A stretch of DNA of 64,000 bases from an uncultured Bacteroidota bacterium (GTDB lineage Bacteria > Bacteroidota > Bacteroidia > Flavobacteriales > Flavobacteriaceae), in assembly GCA_902514615.1 (NCBI GenBank), contig CABXRG010000002.1:1-64000 (forward strand), given 5' to 3'. The notes beneath the pieces are model-generated. The model was not told the DNA's origin. It did not search any database and was given only the letters and a program-made list of their open reading frames with translations. Shown here piece by piece: positions 38,653 to 49,759 of this stretch (position 1 is its first letter; each line of letters opens with the position of its first letter). Both the position numbers and the translations under genes were made by a program.

Positions 38653-40782
38653 ATGTCAAGAGATTTAAAATTTACAAGAAATATTGGTATAGCAGCTCAC
38701 ATTGATGCTGGTAAAACTACTACAACTGAAAGAGTTTTATTTTACACTGGTGTAAGTCATAAGATTGGAGAGGTGCACGATGGTGCAGCAACAATGGACT
38801 GGATGGAGCAAGAACAGGAAAGAGGTATCACGATTACTTCTGCTGCAACTACTTGTAGTTGGAACTTTCCGACTGATCAAGGAAAACCTATAGATGATAC
38901 AAAGGCATATCACTTTAACATAATTGACACACCAGGTCACGTTGATTTTACTGTAGAGGTAAACAGGTCATTAAGAGTTTTAGACGGTCTTGTATTTTTG
39001 TTTTCTGCTGTTGATGGAGTTGAACCTCAATCTGAAACTAACTGGAGATTAGCAGACAATTACAAGGTGCCAAGAATAGGTTTTGTCAATAAAATGGACC
39101 GTCAAGGTTCTAATTTCTTAGGCGTTTGTAAACAAGTTATTGAAAAGCTTGGTTCAAAAGCTGTTCCTATTGTTCTTAATATTGGTGATGAAGAAGATTT
39201 TAAAGGAATCGTTGATCTTGTTAAAAATCAAGCTATTGTTTGGCATGATGACAATTATGGTTCAACATTTGATATAGTAGATATTCCAGATGACTTAAAA
39301 GAAGAAGCTGAAAGACTGAGAGGTGAATTAATTGAAGCTGTTGCTGAATATGACGAAAATCTTTTAGAAAAGTATTTTGAAGATCCTGACTCAATTACCG
39401 AGGATGAGGTTCATAATGCCCTTAGAGCTGCAACACAAGAAATCAGTATTATTCCAATGGTTTGTGGTTCTGCATTCAAAAATAAAGGTGTACAATTTTT
39501 ATTAGATGCTGTTTGTAGGTACTTGCCTTCTCCAGTCGATAAAGATGCAATTATAGGAACTAAACCTGATTCTGAAGAAGAAATTTCTAGACTTCCAAGT
39601 GCAAACGAACCATTTTCTGCACTTGCATTTAAAATTGCTACTGATCCATATGTAGGGAGACTAGCATTTTTTAGAGTTTACTCAGGAAGACTTGATGCTG
39701 GTTCTTATATTTTAAATAATAGATCAGAAAATAGAGAGAGAATTTCCAGAATCTATCAAATGCATTCTAACAAGCAAAATGCTATTGATTACATTGAAGC
39801 TGGAGATATTGGTGCTGCAGTTGGTTTTAAAGATATTAAAACTGGTGATACCCTATCATCTGAGAAAGATCCTATAATTTTAGAGAGTATGGTTTTTCCT
39901 GATCCAGTTATTGGAGTTGCTGTTGAGCCAAAAACTAAAGCTGATGTTGACAAATTAGGTATGGCTCTTGGAAAACTTGCTGAAGAAGATCCAACCTTTC
40001 AGGTAAAAACTGATGAAGCATCTGGACAAACTGTTATTTCCGGAATGGGTGAGCTTCATCTTGATATTCTTGTTGATAGACTTAGAAGAGAGTTTAAGGT
40101 TGAAGTTAATCAAGGCCAACCTCAGGTTGAATATAAGGAGTCTCTAACGCAATCTGCAGACCACAGAGAGACTTATAAAAAGCAAACTGGTGGTCGTGGT
40201 AAATTTGCAGATATTGTATTTACAATTGAGCCAGGAGAAAAGGGTAAACCAGGACTTGAATTTGTTAATCTTATCAAAGGTGGAAATATTCCTAGAGAAT
40301 ATATTCCTTCTGTAGAAAAAGGTTTTAAAGATTCTATGAAAAATGGCCCTCTTGCTGGTTTTGAGGTAGACTCAATGAAAGTAACATTAAAAGATGGTTC
40401 ATTCCACCCTGTGGATTCTGACTCTTTATCTTTTGAGTTAGCCGCTAAACTTGCTTTTAAAACTTCAGCTAAAGCTGCAAAAGCAGTTATTATGGAACCT
40501 ATAATGAAACTTGAAGTAATCACTCCTGAAGAAAACATGGGTGATATAGTAGGTGATTTAAATAGAAGAAGAGGTCAAGTAAATTCAATGGATGATAGAG
40601 CTGGAGCTAAAGTTGTAAAAGGAGAAGTGCCACTATCTGAAATGTTCGGATATGTAACTTCACTTAGAACTCTTTCATCTGGTAGAGCTACATCAACTAT
40701 GGAATTTTCACATTATGATCAAACTCCTTCAAATATCTCAGAAACTGTTATTTCTGAAGTAAAAGGAAATACAACAGATTAA
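38653..40782 (+). CDS. fusA: Elongation factor G
   Basis: EF-G drives translocation of tRNAs and mRNA. The 709-residue protein has the P-loop [17 protein letters not shown], the switch I block [23 protein letters not shown], and NKMDRQG, followed by domains II-V ([38 protein letters not shown]). Domain IV/V includes [20 protein letters not shown]. The Gly-rich and catalytic His region is intact. No tuf follows; rpsJ begins ten bases after the stop. Confidence 0.99.
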   Translation: MSRDLKFTRNIGIAAHIDAGKTTTTERVLFYTGVSHKIGEVHDGAATMDWMEQEQERGITITSAATTCSWNFPTDQGKPIDDTKAYHFNIIDTPGHVDFTVEVNRSLRVLDGLVFLFSAVDGVEPQSETNWRLADNYKVPRIGFVNKMDRQGSNFLGVCKQVIEKLGSKAVPIVLNIGDEEDFKGIVDLVKNQAIVWHDDNYGSTFDIVDIPDDLKEEAERLRGELIEAVAEYDENLLEKYFEDPDSITEDEVHNALRAATQEISIIPMVCGSAFKNKGVQFLLDAVCRYLPSPVDKDAIIGTKPDSEEEISRLPSANEPFSALAFKIATDPYVGRLAFFRVYSGRLDAGSYILNNRSENRERISRIYQMHSNKQNAIDYIEAGDIGAAVGFKDIKTGDTLSSEKDPIILESMVFPDPVIGVAVEPKTKADVDKLGMALGKLAEEDPTFQVKTDEASGQTVISGMGELHLDILVDRLRREFKVEVNQGQPQVEYKESLTQSADHRETYKKQTGGRGKFADIVFTIEPGEKGKPGLEFVNLIKGGNIPREYIPSVEKGFKDSMKNGPLAGFEVDSMKVTLKDGSFHPVDSDSLSFELAAKLAFKTSAKAAKAVIMEPIMKLEVITPEENMGDIVGDLNRRRGQVNSMDDRAGAKVVKGEVPLSEMFGYVTSLRTLSSGRATSTMEFSHYDQTPSNISETVISEVKGNTTD

Positions 40783-40792
40783 ACGAATAGAT

Positions 40793-41098
40793 ATGAGTCA
40801 AAAAATTAGAATAAAATTAAAATCTTACGATTATAACTTGGTTGACAAATCAGCTGATAAGATTGTCAAGACTGTAAAAAACACTGGAGCTATAGTTACG
40901 GGTCCTATACCTTTACCAACTCATAAAAAGATTTTCACTGTTCTAAGATCACCTCATGTAAACAAAAAATCAAGAGAGCAATTTAAGTTGTGTTCTTATA
41001 AAAGACTTATGGATATTTATAGTTCATCTTCAAAAACTGTTGATGCACTTATGAAATTAGAACTTCCTAGTGGAGTTGAAGTAGAAATTAAAGTATAA
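40793..41098 (+). CDS. rpsJ: 30S ribosomal protein S10
   Basis: S10 (also NusE in antitermination) is 101 residues long, with the signature [20 protein letters not shown] and [20 protein letters not shown] followed by [20 protein letters not shown]. It opens the S10 cluster and follows fusA by ten bases, so the str and S10 operons appear fused here. Confidence 0.98.
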   Translation: MSQKIRIKLKSYDYNLVDKSADKIVKTVKNTGAIVTGPIPLPTHKKIFTVLRSPHVNKKSREQFKLCSYKRLMDIYSSSSKTVDALMKLELPSGVEVEIKV

Positions 41099-41103
41099 TA
41101 ATT

Positions 41104-41718
41104 ATGTCAGGTATTATTGGAAAAAAAATTGGGATGACTAGTATTTACGATGAGAATGGTAAGAATATTCCTTGTACAATACTTCAAGCAGGTCCATGTA
41201 CTATAACTCAGGTTAAAACTGATGATAAAGATGGTTATTCTTCTTTTCAGCTTGGTTTTGATGAGAAGTCTAAGAATACTACAAAGTCTTATGAAGGTCA
41301 GTTTAAGAAAAGTAAGTCTGCTACTATGAATAAGCTTGTTGAATTCAAAGGATTTGAAGGTGACCCTAAATTAGGAGACAAGATAACTGTTGATCATTTT
41401 TTAGAAGGAGAATTTGTAGATGTATCAGGTATTTCTAAAGGAAAAGGTTTTCAAGGTGTAGTAAAAAGACATGGTTTTAGAGGTGTTGGTGATTCTACTC
41501 ATGGTCAACATAATAGATTAAGAGCTCCTGGTTCAATTGGTGCCGGTTCTAGTCCTTCTAGAGTTTTCAAGGGTATGAGAATGGCAGGTCAAACAGGTAA
41601 CTCTAAAGTAAAAGTGCTAAATCTTAAAGTGGTTAAGATTATGCCTGAAGAAAATATTTTAATTGTAAAAGGAAGTGTTCCTGGTCACAATAATTCATAT
41701 ATAATTGTTCAAAAGTAA
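41104..41718 (+). CDS. rplC: 50S ribosomal protein L3
   Basis: L3 reaches into the peptidyl transferase centre. The 204-residue protein has [20 protein letters not shown] at the start and the central block [20 protein letters not shown] with [14 protein letters not shown], which carries the Gln methylated by PrmB in some bacteria. Its TAA stop shares one base with the rplD start (taatg). Confidence 0.98.
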   Translation: MSGIIGKKIGMTSIYDENGKNIPCTILQAGPCTITQVKTDDKDGYSSFQLGFDEKSKNTTKSYEGQFKKSKSATMNKLVEFKGFEGDPKLGDKITVDHFLEGEFVDVSGISKGKGFQGVVKRHGFRGVGDSTHGQHNRLRAPGSIGAGSSPSRVFKGMRMAGQTGNSKVKVLNLKVVKIMPEENILIVKGSVPGHNNSYIIVQK

Positions 41719-42344
41719 TGGAACTTAAAGTACATAATATAAAAGGGAAAGAGACTGATAAAAAAGTCAAGTTAAATAAATCAATTTTTGGTATCGAACC
41801 TAATGATCATGCTATTTATCTTGATGTTAAGCAATATCTTGCTAATAACAGAAAGGGTCTCCATAAGTCAAAGGAAAGAGGTGAAATTGCAGGTAGTACA
41901 AGAAAGATTAAAAAACAAAAGGGTACAGGAACTGCAAGAGCTGGTAGTATTAAAAACCCATTATTTAGAGGTGGAGGTAGAGTTTTTGGTCCTAGACCTA
42001 GATCTTATGATCAAAAGGTTAACAAAAAAGTTAAAAAATTAGCTAGAAAATCTGCTCTTGCTTATAAAGCGAAAAATAAAGAAATTTTAATACTAGAGGA
42101 TTTTAATCTTTCTAATCCAAAAACATCTGATTATATAAATATTATCAAAGCTTTTGGGCTTGAAACAAAAAAGACTTTAGTAGTTACTAGTGATATAAAT
42201 AAAAATATATATTTGTCGTCACGAAATTTAAAAAATTCTAAAGTTGTAATTAACTCAGAATTAAACACTTATGAAATTACAGATGCTAATAACATCCTTA
42301 TTTTAGAAAGTGCGGTTGAAGGAATTGAATCAACCTTGAAATAA
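41718..42344 (+). CDS. rplD: 50S ribosomal protein L4
   Basis: L4 lines the peptide exit tunnel; the long loop reads KQKGTGTARAGSIKNPLFRG then GGRVFGPRPRSYDQKVNKK. The 208-residue length is normal. In some bacteria L4 represses its own S10 operon; no such mRNA structure is evident here. It overlaps rplC by one base. Confidence 0.97.
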   Translation: MELKVHNIKGKETDKKVKLNKSIFGIEPNDHAIYLDVKQYLANNRKGLHKSKERGEIAGSTRKIKKQKGTGTARAGSIKNPLFRGGGRVFGPRPRSYDQKVNKKVKKLARKSALAYKAKNKEILILEDFNLSNPKTSDYINIIKAFGLETKKTLVVTSDINKNIYLSSRNLKNSKVVINSELNTYEITDANNILILESAVEGIESTLK

Positions 42345-42352
42345 ATTAGATT

Positions 42353-42643
42353 ATGGATATACTTATAAAACCAATATTAACTGAAAAAGCAACTAATGAA
42401 AGTGAATTGAGAAATTCATACACTTTTATTGTTTCTAAATCTGCGAACAAGGTTGAAATTAAAAAAGCTGTTGAATCCTTATATGGGGTTTCAGTTTCGA
42501 AAGTTAGAACCATGATCTATGGAGCTGAATCAAGAACAAGATTTACCAAAAAGGGAGTCCAAACCAGTAAAAAAGGTTCTTATAAAAAAGCAATTGTTAA
42601 AATTTCAGAGGGAGACAGAATTGACTTCTTTGCAAATCTATAA
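42353..42643 (+). CDS. rplW: 50S ribosomal protein L23
   Basis: L23 lies at the tunnel exit and is the docking site for trigger factor and SRP. The 96 residues contain [20 protein letters not shown] and [20 protein letters not shown]. Length is normal. It sits between rplD and rplB in the S10 order. Confidence 0.97.
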   Translation: MDILIKPILTEKATNESELRNSYTFIVSKSANKVEIKKAVESLYGVSVSKVRTMIYGAESRTRFTKKGVQTSKKGSYKKAIVKISEGDRIDFFANL

Positions 42644-42645
42644 TT

Positions 42646-43470
42646 ATGCCAGTAAGAAAATTAAAACCGGTTACGCCGTCACAAAGATTTAGAGTTGTTA
42701 ATGGATTTGATGCCATCACAACAGATAGTCCTGAAAAATCATTATTAACTACCATAAAAAGAACTGGTGGAAGAAATAATCATGGTAAAATGACTAGTAA
42801 GTATAGAGGTGGTGGACACAAGAAAAGATATAGAATTATTGATTTCAAAAGAGATAAGTTTGACGTATCTGCTGATGTAAAATCCATTGAATATGATCCA
42901 AATCGTTCTGCTTTTATATCTCTAATTGAATATAAAGACGGAGAAAAGAGATATATAGTTGCGCAAAATGGTTTAAAGGTTGGACAAAGTGTTGTTTCTG
43001 GAGAATCAGTTTCACCTGAAATTGGAAACGCCATGCCTATTAGCAAAATTCCTTTAGGTACAATTATTTCATGTATTGAGTTGAATCCAGGTAAGGGCGC
43101 TAGTATATCTAGAAGTGCTGGATCATTTGCTCAGCTTATGGCTAAAGATGGTAAATTTTGTACTGTTAAGCTTCCTTCTGGAGAAACTAGAATGATCCTT
43201 AATACTTGTTATGCTACAATAGGTGCAGTATCAAATTCTGATAATCAGCTTATTTCATCTGGTAAAGCTGGTAGAAAAAGATGGTTAGGTAGAAGACCAA
43301 GGACTAGACCAGTTGCTATGAACCCAGTAGATCACCCGATGGGAGGTGGAGAAGGTAAATCTTCAGGTGGTCATCCAAGATCTAAAAAAGGAATACCTGC
43401 TAAGGGTTACAGAACAAGATCTAAAAAGAAATCATCTTCTAAGTTTATAATTGAAAGAAGAAAAAAATAA
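42646..43470 (+). CDS. rplB: 50S ribosomal protein L2
   Basis: L2 is required for subunit association and peptidyl transferase assembly. The 274-residue protein starts [20 protein letters not shown] and has the conserved C-terminal block [20 protein letters not shown], then [19 protein letters not shown]. The functionally important His in the GGGEG region is present. Spacer to rplW is two bases. Confidence 0.98.
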   Translation: MPVRKLKPVTPSQRFRVVNGFDAITTDSPEKSLLTTIKRTGGRNNHGKMTSKYRGGGHKKRYRIIDFKRDKFDVSADVKSIEYDPNRSAFISLIEYKDGEKRYIVAQNGLKVGQSVVSGESVSPEIGNAMPISKIPLGTIISCIELNPGKGASISRSAGSFAQLMAKDGKFCTVKLPSGETRMILNTCYATIGAVSNSDNQLISSGKAGRKRWLGRRPRTRPVAMNPVDHPMGGGEGKSSGGHPRSKKGIPAKGYRTRSKKKSSSKFIIERRKK

Positions 43471-43476
43471 TATAGT

Positions 43477-43743
43477 ATGTCAAGATCATTAAAAAAAGGA
43501 CCATATGTTCATTTAAGCCTTCTTAAAAAGGTTAATAAAAATATTGAAGACAATAAGAAAGCTGTTATTAAAACATGGTCTAGATCTTCAATGATTATTC
43601 CTGATTTTGTGGGTCAAACGATTGCTGTTCATAACGGTAAACAATTTATCCCTGTTTATATAACAGAAAACATGGTTGGGCACAAGCTTGGAGAATTTTC
43701 TCCAACTAGATCGTTTAGAGGTCATACAGGAAATAAAAGATAA
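43477..43743 (+). CDS. rpsS: 30S ribosomal protein S19
   Basis: S19 binds the 16S head with S13. The 88-residue protein has [20 protein letters not shown] and [20 protein letters not shown], ending [17 protein letters not shown]. Normal length. Eighteen bases separate it from rplV. Confidence 0.98.
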   Translation: MSRSLKKGPYVHLSLLKKVNKNIEDNKKAVIKTWSRSSMIIPDFVGQTIAVHNGKQFIPVYITENMVGHKLGEFSPTRSFRGHTGNKR

Positions 43744-43761
43744 ATAATATTGATTAATTAA

Positions 43762-44163
43762 ATGGGATCAAGAAAAAGAAATAGCGCTGATAAAACTAAA
43801 GAAGCAAAAAAAGATATAGCTTTTGCTAAACTTAATAATTGTCCGACTTCTCCAAGAAAAATGCGTCTTGTGGCAGATCAGATAAGAGGAGAAGATATTG
43901 CAAATGCATTATCTATACTTAAGTTTAGTCCTAAAGAGGCATCAAGAAGATTGGAAAAACTTTTAGTTTCAGCAATATCTAACTGGCAGTCTAAAAATGA
44001 AGATGCTAACATTGATGCTGCTCAGCTTTTTGTTAAAGAAATTAGAGTAGATGGTGGAAGCATGTTAAAAAGAATAAGAACAGCTCCCCAAGGTAGAGCT
44101 CATAGAATTAGAAAGAGATCTAATCATGTAACATTAGTGCTTTCTTCAAAAACAATTAATTAA
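43762..44163 (+). CDS. rplV: 50S ribosomal protein L22
   Basis: L22 contributes the beta-hairpin that narrows the exit tunnel. The 133-residue protein carries [20 protein letters not shown] and [20 protein letters not shown]. An extra basic N-terminal stretch of about 20 residues ([19 protein letters not shown]) precedes the usual start, as in several Bacteroidota. Its stop is immediately followed by the rpsC ATG. Confidence 0.97.
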   Translation: MGSRKRNSADKTKEAKKDIAFAKLNNCPTSPRKMRLVADQIRGEDIANALSILKFSPKEASRRLEKLLVSAISNWQSKNEDANIDAAQLFVKEIRVDGGSMLKRIRTAPQGRAHRIRKRSNHVTLVLSSKTIN

Positions 44164-44874
44164 ATGGGACAAAAGACAAATCCAATAGGAAATAGATTAG
44201 GTATTATCAGAGGTTGGGATTCTAACTGGTGGGGTGGAAGAGATTATGGTGATAAAATCGCAGAAGATGATAAGATTAGAAAATATATTTACGCTAGACT
44301 TTCACGTGCAAGTGTTTCTAGTGTTATAATAGAAAGAACACTTAAATTAATTATTATTACAATAACTACTGCTAGACCGGGAATAATTATTGGAAAGGCA
44401 GGATCTGAAGTTGATAAATTAAAGGAAGAATTAAAGAAAATTACATCTAAAGACATTCAACTTAATATATTTGAAATTAAGCGTCCCGAATTAGATGCTT
44501 TTCTCGTTGGAAACAGTATTGCAAGGCAAATTGAGAATAGAATTTCTTTTAGAAGAGCTATAAAAATGGCTATTGCTGCTGCAATGAGAATGAATGCTGA
44601 GGGAATTAAAATTCAAATATCTGGAAGGTTAAATGGTGCTGAAATGGCAAGGTCTGAATCTTATAAAGAGGGTAGAATTCCTCTTTCAACTTTTAGAGCT
44701 GATATTGACTATGCTATTGTTGAAGCGCATACAACTTACGGACGACTTGGAATAAAGGTTTGGATCATGAAAGGTGAAGTTTATGGTAAAAGAGAATTAT
44801 CTCCATTAACTGGTATGAAAAAATCATCCAATAATTCTAAGAAAAACAATAGACAAAGAGATAGAAAAAATTAA
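44164..44874 (+). CDS. rpsC: 30S ribosomal protein S3
   Basis: S3 forms part of the mRNA entry site. The 236-residue protein has [20 protein letters not shown], the KH motif [20 protein letters not shown] and the C-terminal domain [20 protein letters not shown]. It ends in a basic, Asn-rich tail ([18 protein letters not shown]). No gap from rplV. Confidence 0.98.
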   Translation: MGQKTNPIGNRLGIIRGWDSNWWGGRDYGDKIAEDDKIRKYIYARLSRASVSSVIIERTLKLIIITITTARPGIIIGKAGSEVDKLKEELKKITSKDIQLNIFEIKRPELDAFLVGNSIARQIENRISFRRAIKMAIAAAMRMNAEGIKIQISGRLNGAEMARSESYKEGRIPLSTFRADIDYAIVEAHTTYGRLGIKVWIMKGEVYGKRELSPLTGMKKSSNNSKKNNRQRDRKN

Positions 44875-44880
44875 TTAGAT

Positions 44881-45312
44881 ATGTTACAACCTAAAAGAAC
44901 CAAATTTAGAAAAGCGCAGAAGGGTAAAATGAAAGGTTTATCTCAAAGAGGTCATAGACTTTCTAATGGTATGTTTGGAATAAAATCTTTAGAATCTAAA
45001 TTTATTACTTCAAGGCAAATTGAGGCTGCAAGGATTGCTGCTACTAGATATATGAAAAGAGAAGGTCAGCTTTGGATAAAAATATTTCCAGATAAACCAA
45101 TCACTAAAAAGCCTCTTGAGGTTAGAATGGGTAAAGGAAAAGGTGCTCCAGAGTATTTTGTGGCAGTTGTTAAACCAGGTAGAGTTCTTTTTGAAGTATC
45201 TGGTGTGCCTGTAGCTGTTGCAAAGGAAGCTTTAAGACTAGCTGCTCAAAAATTACCAGTAACAACTAAATTTATTATTGCAAGAGATTTTAAAGGATAT
45301 TATGAAAATTAG
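44881..45312 (+). CDS. rplP: 50S ribosomal protein L16
   Basis: L16 helps place tRNA in the A site. The 143-residue protein has [40 protein letters not shown] and [20 protein letters not shown]. Length is normal. The last 11 bases overlap the rpmC start, so rpmC translation is probably coupled to rplP. Confidence 0.98.
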   Translation: MLQPKRTKFRKAQKGKMKGLSQRGHRLSNGMFGIKSLESKFITSRQIEAARIAATRYMKREGQLWIKIFPDKPITKKPLEVRMGKGKGAPEYFVAVVKPGRVLFEVSGVPVAVAKEALRLAAQKLPVTTKFIIARDFKGYYEN

Positions 45313-45487
45313 TGAAATAAGAAATATGTCAACTGATGAGTTAAACGAAAAGTTAACTGATACTTCTAAGAAGTTATCCCAGTTAAAATTTAATAACTCT
45401 GTTCAAACAATAGAAAATCCTCTTGAAATTAAAATTTTAAGAAGACAGCTTGCTAAGCTTAAAACTGTATTAAACGAAAAAAAATAA
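45302..45487 (+). CDS. rpmC: 50S ribosomal protein L29
   Basis: L29 is a small helical hairpin near the tunnel exit next to L23. The 61-residue form starting [18 protein letters not shown] matches the family; an upstream ATG inside rplP would add eight residues and is rejected. The block [20 protein letters not shown] and [15 protein letters not shown] is typical. Confidence 0.95.
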   Translation: MKISEIRNMSTDELNEKLTDTSKKLSQLKFNNSVQTIENPLEIKILRRQLAKLKTVLNEKK

Positions 45488-45493
45488 GATTAA

Positions 45494-45751
45494 ATGTCAA
45501 CAAGAAGTCTAAGAAAAGAAAGAATAGGTATAGTATCCTCTGATAAGATGGAAAAGTCTGTCGTAGTTGCAGAGGTTAAAAAGGTTAAACATCCTGTTTA
45601 TGGAAAATTTGTTTTAAAGACAAAAAAGTATGTTGCTCATGATGAAAAGAACGACTGTAATGAGGGTGACACTGTAAGAATAATGGAGACAAGACCTATG
45701 AGTAAAACAAAAAAGTGGAGAATTGTAGAAATAATAGAAAGAGCAAAATAA
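45494..45751 (+). CDS. rpsQ: 30S ribosomal protein S17
   Basis: S17 is an OB-fold protein that binds 16S rRNA early in assembly. The 85-residue sequence has [40 protein letters not shown] and [18 protein letters not shown]. Length is normal. Confidence 0.97.
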   Translation: MSTRSLRKERIGIVSSDKMEKSVVVAEVKKVKHPVYGKFVLKTKKYVAHDEKNDCNEGDTVRIMETRPMSKTKKWRIVEIIERAK

Positions 45752-45752
45752 A

Positions 45753-46121
45753 ATGGTACAACAAGAATCAAGACTTAAGGTAGCTGATAATACTGGGGCA
45801 AAAGAAGTTCTCACCATACGTGTATTAGGTGGAACAAAGAGAAGGTATGCAAGAATTGGTGATAAAATTGTTGTCACAGTTAAGGATGCAACACCAAATG
45901 GAACAGTTAAAAAGGGTCAAGTTTCTATTGCTGTAGTTGTAAGAACAAAAAAAGAAGTTAGAAGACCAGATGGATCTTATATCAGATTTGATGAGAATGC
46001 GTGTGTATTACTTGCTCAAACTGGAGAAATGAGAGGAACAAGGGTATTTGGTCCTGTGGCTAGAGAATTGAGAGATAAACAATTTATGAAAATTGTTTCT
46101 CTTGCACCTGAAGTTTTATAA
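45753..46121 (+). CDS. rplN: 50S ribosomal protein L14
   Basis: L14 forms an intersubunit bridge with 16S rRNA. The 122-residue protein has [40 protein letters not shown] and [20 protein letters not shown]. It begins one base after the rpsQ stop. Confidence 0.98.
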   Translation: MVQQESRLKVADNTGAKEVLTIRVLGGTKRRYARIGDKIVVTVKDATPNGTVKKGQVSIAVVVRTKKEVRRPDGSYIRFDENACVLLAQTGEMRGTRVFGPVARELRDKQFMKIVSLAPEVL

Positions 46122-46128
46122 TAGAGAT

Positions 46129-46440
46129 ATGAACAAGATTAAAATAAAAAAAGGAGATCAAGTAATAGTAATTGCTGGTGAGAATAAAGGTACAAAAGGT
46201 ACTGTTCTTAAAGTATTATACAATTCAAATAAAGCCTTAGTTGAAGGAGTTAATACAGTTAAGAGACATACTAAGCCTAATTCTGAGAATCCAAAAGGTG
46301 GTATTATTGAAAAACAACTTCCGATTAATATTTCCAATTTATCTCTAATGACCAAAGAGGGGGAGACGACTAGAATTGGATTTAAAATTGAAGATGGAAA
46401 AAAAGTACGTATATCTACAAAATCTAAAGAAATTATTTAA
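46129..46440 (+). CDS. rplX: 50S ribosomal protein L24
   Basis: L24 initiates 23S rRNA folding and lies near the tunnel exit. The KOW motif is [21 protein letters not shown] use the ATG giving [10 protein letters not shown] (103 residues); the in-frame ATG 36 bases upstream lies within rplN and adds a non-conserved stretch. The middle contains [20 protein letters not shown]. Confidence 0.95.
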   Translation: MNKIKIKKGDQVIVIAGENKGTKGTVLKVLYNSNKALVEGVNTVKRHTKPNSENPKGGIIEKQLPINISNLSLMTKEGETTRIGFKIEDGKKVRISTKSKEII

Positions 46441-46442
46441 TT

Positions 46443-46994
46443 ATGTCGAATACACCAAGATTAAAAGAAGATTATTCAAGTAAGATAGTTAATGAGCTTA
46501 AAGATAAGCTTGGATTAACAAATATAATGCAGGTACCTTCATTAGATAAAATTGTTATATCAAGAGGTGTAGGTGCTGCTGTGAGTGACAAAAAACTTAT
46601 TGATCACGCTGTAGAGGAGTTAACTTTAATTTCTGGTCAAAAGGCTATTGCTACTCTTTCAAAGAAGGATGTTGCATCATTCAAACTTAGAAAAGGTACA
46701 CCGATTGGAGCTAAAGTAACTTTGAGAGGTGATAGAATGTATGAGTTTCTAGACAGACTTATTACTATAGCATTACCAAGAGTTAGAGATTTTCAAGGGA
46801 TAAAGGCTGATGGTTTTGATGGTAGAGGAAATTATAATCTTGGAATAAAAGAGCAAATAATATTTCCAGAAATTAATATTGATAAAGTGAATAAAATTTC
46901 GGGTATGGATATCACATTTGTAACTAATACAAACTCTGATAAAGAGGCAAAAGCATTATTAACAGATTTAGGATTACCTTTTAAAAAACAATAA
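46443..46994 (+). CDS. rplE: 50S ribosomal protein L5
   Basis: L5 binds 5S rRNA and contacts P-site tRNA. The 183-residue protein includes [40 protein letters not shown] and [20 protein letters not shown]. Length is normal. The next start (rpsN) follows the stop by one base. Confidence 0.98.
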   Translation: MSNTPRLKEDYSSKIVNELKDKLGLTNIMQVPSLDKIVISRGVGAAVSDKKLIDHAVEELTLISGQKAIATLSKKDVASFKLRKGTPIGAKVTLRGDRMYEFLDRLITIALPRVRDFQGIKADGFDGRGNYNLGIKEQIIFPEINIDKVNKISGMDITFVTNTNSDKEAKALLTDLGLPFKKQ

Positions 46995-46995
46995 T

Positions 46996-47265
46996 ATGGC
47001 AAAAGAATCAATGAAAGCAAGGGAGAGAAAAAGAGAACGTATAGTTGCAAAATATGCTGCTAAACGAAAGTCTTTAAAAGAAGCAAAAGATTATGTTGGT
47101 CTTCAGAAACTCCCAAAAAACGCTTCTCCAATTAGACTTCATAATAGGTGTAAGTTAACAGGAAGGCCTAAAGGTTATATTAGACAATTTGGTCTTTCTA
47201 GAGTAATGTTTAGAGAAATGGCTAATAAAGGTTTAATCCCAGGTGTAACAAAAGCAAGTTGGTAA
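46996..47265 (+). CDS. rpsN: 30S ribosomal protein S14 (long, zinc-free form)
   Basis: The 89-residue S14 is the long version: [20 protein letters not shown] at the start and [20 protein letters not shown] near the end. Short S14 proteins carry a CxxC-CxxC zinc site; here only one Cys remains, so no zinc ribbon is formed. It lies between rplE and rpsH as expected. Confidence 0.97.
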   Translation: MAKESMKARERKRERIVAKYAAKRKSLKEAKDYVGLQKLPKNASPIRLHNRCKLTGRPKGYIRQFGLSRVMFREMANKGLIPGVTKASW

Positions 47266-47275
47266 ATTAAAGATT

Positions 47276-47677
47276 ATGTATACAGATACTATTGCAGATT
47301 ATTTAACGAGAGTAAGAAACGCTAGCATGGCTGGTCATAAAGTTGTTGATATTCCATCTTCTAATATTAAGAAGGATATAACAAAAATTCTTTTTGATCA
47401 AGGCTATATTTTGAGCTATAAATTTGAAGATACAGATGACAAGCAAGGTAATATTAAAATTGCTTTGAAATACGATACAGTTTCTAAGCAACCAGTTATT
47501 AAAGAGATTCAAAGAATTAGTAAACCAGGTCTTAGAAAATATTCTAGTTCTCAAGAGTTTCCTAGAGTTTTAAATGGCTTAGGGATCTCTATTATATCTA
47601 CCTCAAAAGGTGTTATGACTGGAAAACAAGCTGCTAGCCAGAATATAGGTGGTGAATTAATTTGTTATGTTTTTTAA
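47276..47677 (+). CDS. rpsH: 30S ribosomal protein S8
   Basis: S8 binds the central domain of 16S rRNA and in other bacteria represses the spc operon. The 133-residue protein has DTIADYLTRVRNASMAGHKV and the C-terminal block GISIISTSKGVMTGKQAASQ, then NIGGELICYVF. Length is normal. Confidence 0.98.
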   Translation: MYTDTIADYLTRVRNASMAGHKVVDIPSSNIKKDITKILFDQGYILSYKFEDTDDKQGNIKIALKYDTVSKQPVIKEIQRISKPGLRKYSSSQEFPRVLNGLGISIISTSKGVMTGKQAASQNIGGELICYVF

Positions 47678-47686
47678 AAAATAATT

Positions 47687-48229
47687 ATGTCAAGAATAGG
47701 TAACAATCCGATAAGTATCCCAGAAGGCGTTTCAGTTAACGTTAATGGAGATATAATTACTGTAAAAGGTAAAAATGGTGAGATGAATCAAAATTTTGAT
47801 GGTGTTAGTTTTGATATCTCTGATGACACTATCATAGTTAAGAGAAACTCTGAATCAAAAGATCATAAATCTAAACATGGATTATATAGAGCTCTTGTCT
47901 ATAATATGGTTCTAGGTGTTTCAGATGGATTTACCCTAGAATTAGAATTAGTAGGGGTTGGTTATAGAGCAAATGCTTCAGGCCAAAAGCTAGATTTATC
48001 TCTAGGATTTTCTCATACAATTGCAATGAATATTGCGTCTGAGGTAAAAGTTGAAACAATTAATGAAAAAGGTAAAAATCCTATTATTAAACTATCATCT
48101 CCAGACAAACAACTGGTTGGTCACGTAGCGGCAAAAATAAGATCATTTAGAAGACCAGAACCATACAAAGGAAAAGGAATAAAATTTGTTGGTGAACAAA
48201 TAAGAAGAAAAGCAGGTAAATCAGCATAA
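47687..48229 (+). CDS. rplF: 50S ribosomal protein L6
   Basis: L6 sits near the sarcin-ricin loop and the factor-binding site. The 180-residue sequence has the paired domains, [20 protein letters not shown] and the C-terminal signature [20 protein letters not shown]. It ends one base before rplR. Confidence 0.98.
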   Translation: MSRIGNNPISIPEGVSVNVNGDIITVKGKNGEMNQNFDGVSFDISDDTIIVKRNSESKDHKSKHGLYRALVYNMVLGVSDGFTLELELVGVGYRANASGQKLDLSLGFSHTIAMNIASEVKVETINEKGKNPIIKLSSPDKQLVGHVAAKIRSFRRPEPYKGKGIKFVGEQIRRKAGKSA

Positions 48230-48230
48230 T

Positions 48231-48590
48231 ATGACAAATACTAAAACTTTCAGAAGAAATAGAATTAGACAAAGAATAAAGAAAGTAATCTCTGGTACTC
48301 CTGATTATCCTAGACTTTCTGTATTTAGAAGTAATAAAGAAATTTATTGCCAAGTAATTGATGACGTTAATGGAAAAACACTTCTACAAACATCTTCTAG
48401 AGACAAGGCTATCATTGATCTTAAATTAAAAACTAATACTGAAGTATCTTTTAATGTAGGTAAGTTAGTAGCTGAACAAGCTATTAAAAATGGTATTGAA
48501 AAAATAAAATTTGATAGAGGTGGTTATCTCTATCATGGTAGAGTAAAATCGCTAGCTGAAGGAGCAAGAGAAGGCGGACTTAAATTTTAA
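48231..48590 (+). CDS. rplR: 50S ribosomal protein L18
   Basis: L18 binds 5S rRNA together with L5. The 119-residue protein shows [20 protein letters not shown], then [20 protein letters not shown] and EGGLKF at the end. Length is normal. Confidence 0.98.
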   Translation: MTNTKTFRRNRIRQRIKKVISGTPDYPRLSVFRSNKEIYCQVIDDVNGKTLLQTSSRDKAIIDLKLKTNTEVSFNVGKLVAEQAIKNGIEKIKFDRGGYLYHGRVKSLAEGAREGGLKF

Positions 48591-48592
48591 AT

Positions 48593-49117
48593 ATGTATAA
48601 AAATTATAAAAATATTGAACTTGTAAAACCTGCTGGTCTTGAACTTAAAGATAAACTAGTTGGAATTCAGAGAGTTACTAAGGTTACTAAAGGTGGTAGA
48701 GCTTTTGGTTTTTCTGCAATAGTTGTTGTAGGAGATGAAAACGGTGTGGTTGGTCATGGTCTTGGAAAAGCTAAAGAGGTTACAACTGCAATTTCAAAAG
48801 CTGTTGAGGACGCAAAGAAAAACTTAGTAAGAATACCAATTGAAAATGGTACTTTACCTCATGAACAAAAAGGTAAATTTGGTGGCTCCAGAGTATTTAT
48901 AAAACCTGCTACGCCAGGTACTGGTGTTATTGCAGGTGGTGCAGTTAGAACAGTTTTAGAAGCTGTAGGAATTCAAAATGTACTTTCTAAATCTCAAGGT
49001 TCTTCAAACCCACATAATGTTGTGAAAGCAACCTTTGATGCATTATTAAATTTAAGAAGTCCATTAACAATATCAAGACAAAGAGGAATTTCACTAGATA
49101 AAGTTTTTAAAGGATGA
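48593..49117 (+). CDS. rpsE: 30S ribosomal protein S5
   Basis: S5 helps maintain decoding fidelity at the mRNA entry. The 174-residue protein has [20 protein letters not shown] and the block [20 protein letters not shown]. The stop overlaps the rpmD start by four bases (atga), consistent with coupled translation. Confidence 0.98.
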   Translation: MYKNYKNIELVKPAGLELKDKLVGIQRVTKVTKGGRAFGFSAIVVVGDENGVVGHGLGKAKEVTTAISKAVEDAKKNLVRIPIENGTLPHEQKGKFGGSRVFIKPATPGTGVIAGGAVRTVLEAVGIQNVLSKSQGSSNPHNVVKATFDALLNLRSPLTISRQRGISLDKVFKG

Positions 49118-49299
49118 GTAAAAAAATAAGAATAAAACAAGTAAGAAGCACAATTAGAAGAGTAGAGTCTCAGAAAAGAACTCTTGAAGCTCTAGGCTTA
49201 AGAAAAATTGGAATGGAAGTTGAACATGAACTTACTTCATCAATCAAAGGAATGATTGATAAGGTGAGCCACCTTGTTGAAGTTAATTCTATTAAATAA
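49114..49299 (+). CDS. rpmD: 50S ribosomal protein L30
   Basis: The 61-residue protein has the L30 core [20 protein letters not shown] and [20 protein letters not shown]. It starts inside the last codons of rpsE (four-base overlap). Length is normal for a bacterial L30. Confidence 0.96.
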   Translation: MSKKIRIKQVRSTIRRVESQKRTLEALGLRKIGMEVEHELTSSIKGMIDKVSHLVEVNSIK

Positions 49300-49304
49300 T
49301 AATT

Positions 49305-49757
49305 ATGAGTTTAAATAATTTAACACCTGCAAAAGGATCAAATAAAACTAGTGGTAAAAGACTTGGAAGAGGCCAAGGTTCAGGTAAAGGGAAAACTTCA
49401 GGAAGAGGTCATAATGGAGCACAGTCTAGATCTGGATATTCAAGGAAAATTGGTTTTGAAGGTGGACAGATGCCACTTCAAAGAAGGATACCAAAATTTG
49501 GTTTTAAAAATATTAACAGAATTGAATACAATACAATTAATATTGATGACATTCAGACTCTTGTTGATGATAAAAAAATAAAGAAAGATTTAACTATCGA
49601 AAAGATGGTAGAACTTAGACTTATAAAAAAAGGAAAATTAGTTAAGGTTTTAGGTCGTGGTAAAATTGATGTCCCTGTTAACATAACAGCTAATAAATTC
49701 TCTGCTACAGCAGAAAAACTTATTGAAAAAGCTGGTGGTAAAATCACTAAGATATAA
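49305..49757 (+). CDS. rplO: 50S ribosomal protein L15
   Basis: L15 spans several 23S domains. The 150-residue protein starts [20 protein letters not shown], continues with the Gly-rich basic arm [20 protein letters not shown] and has [20 protein letters not shown]. It is two bases upstream of secY. Confidence 0.98.
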   Translation: MSLNNLTPAKGSNKTSGKRLGRGQGSGKGKTSGRGHNGAQSRSGYSRKIGFEGGQMPLQRRIPKFGFKNINRIEYNTINIDDIQTLVDDKKIKKDLTIEKMVELRLIKKGKLVKVLGRGKIDVPVNITANKFSATAEKLIEKAGGKITKI

Positions 49758-49759
49758 TA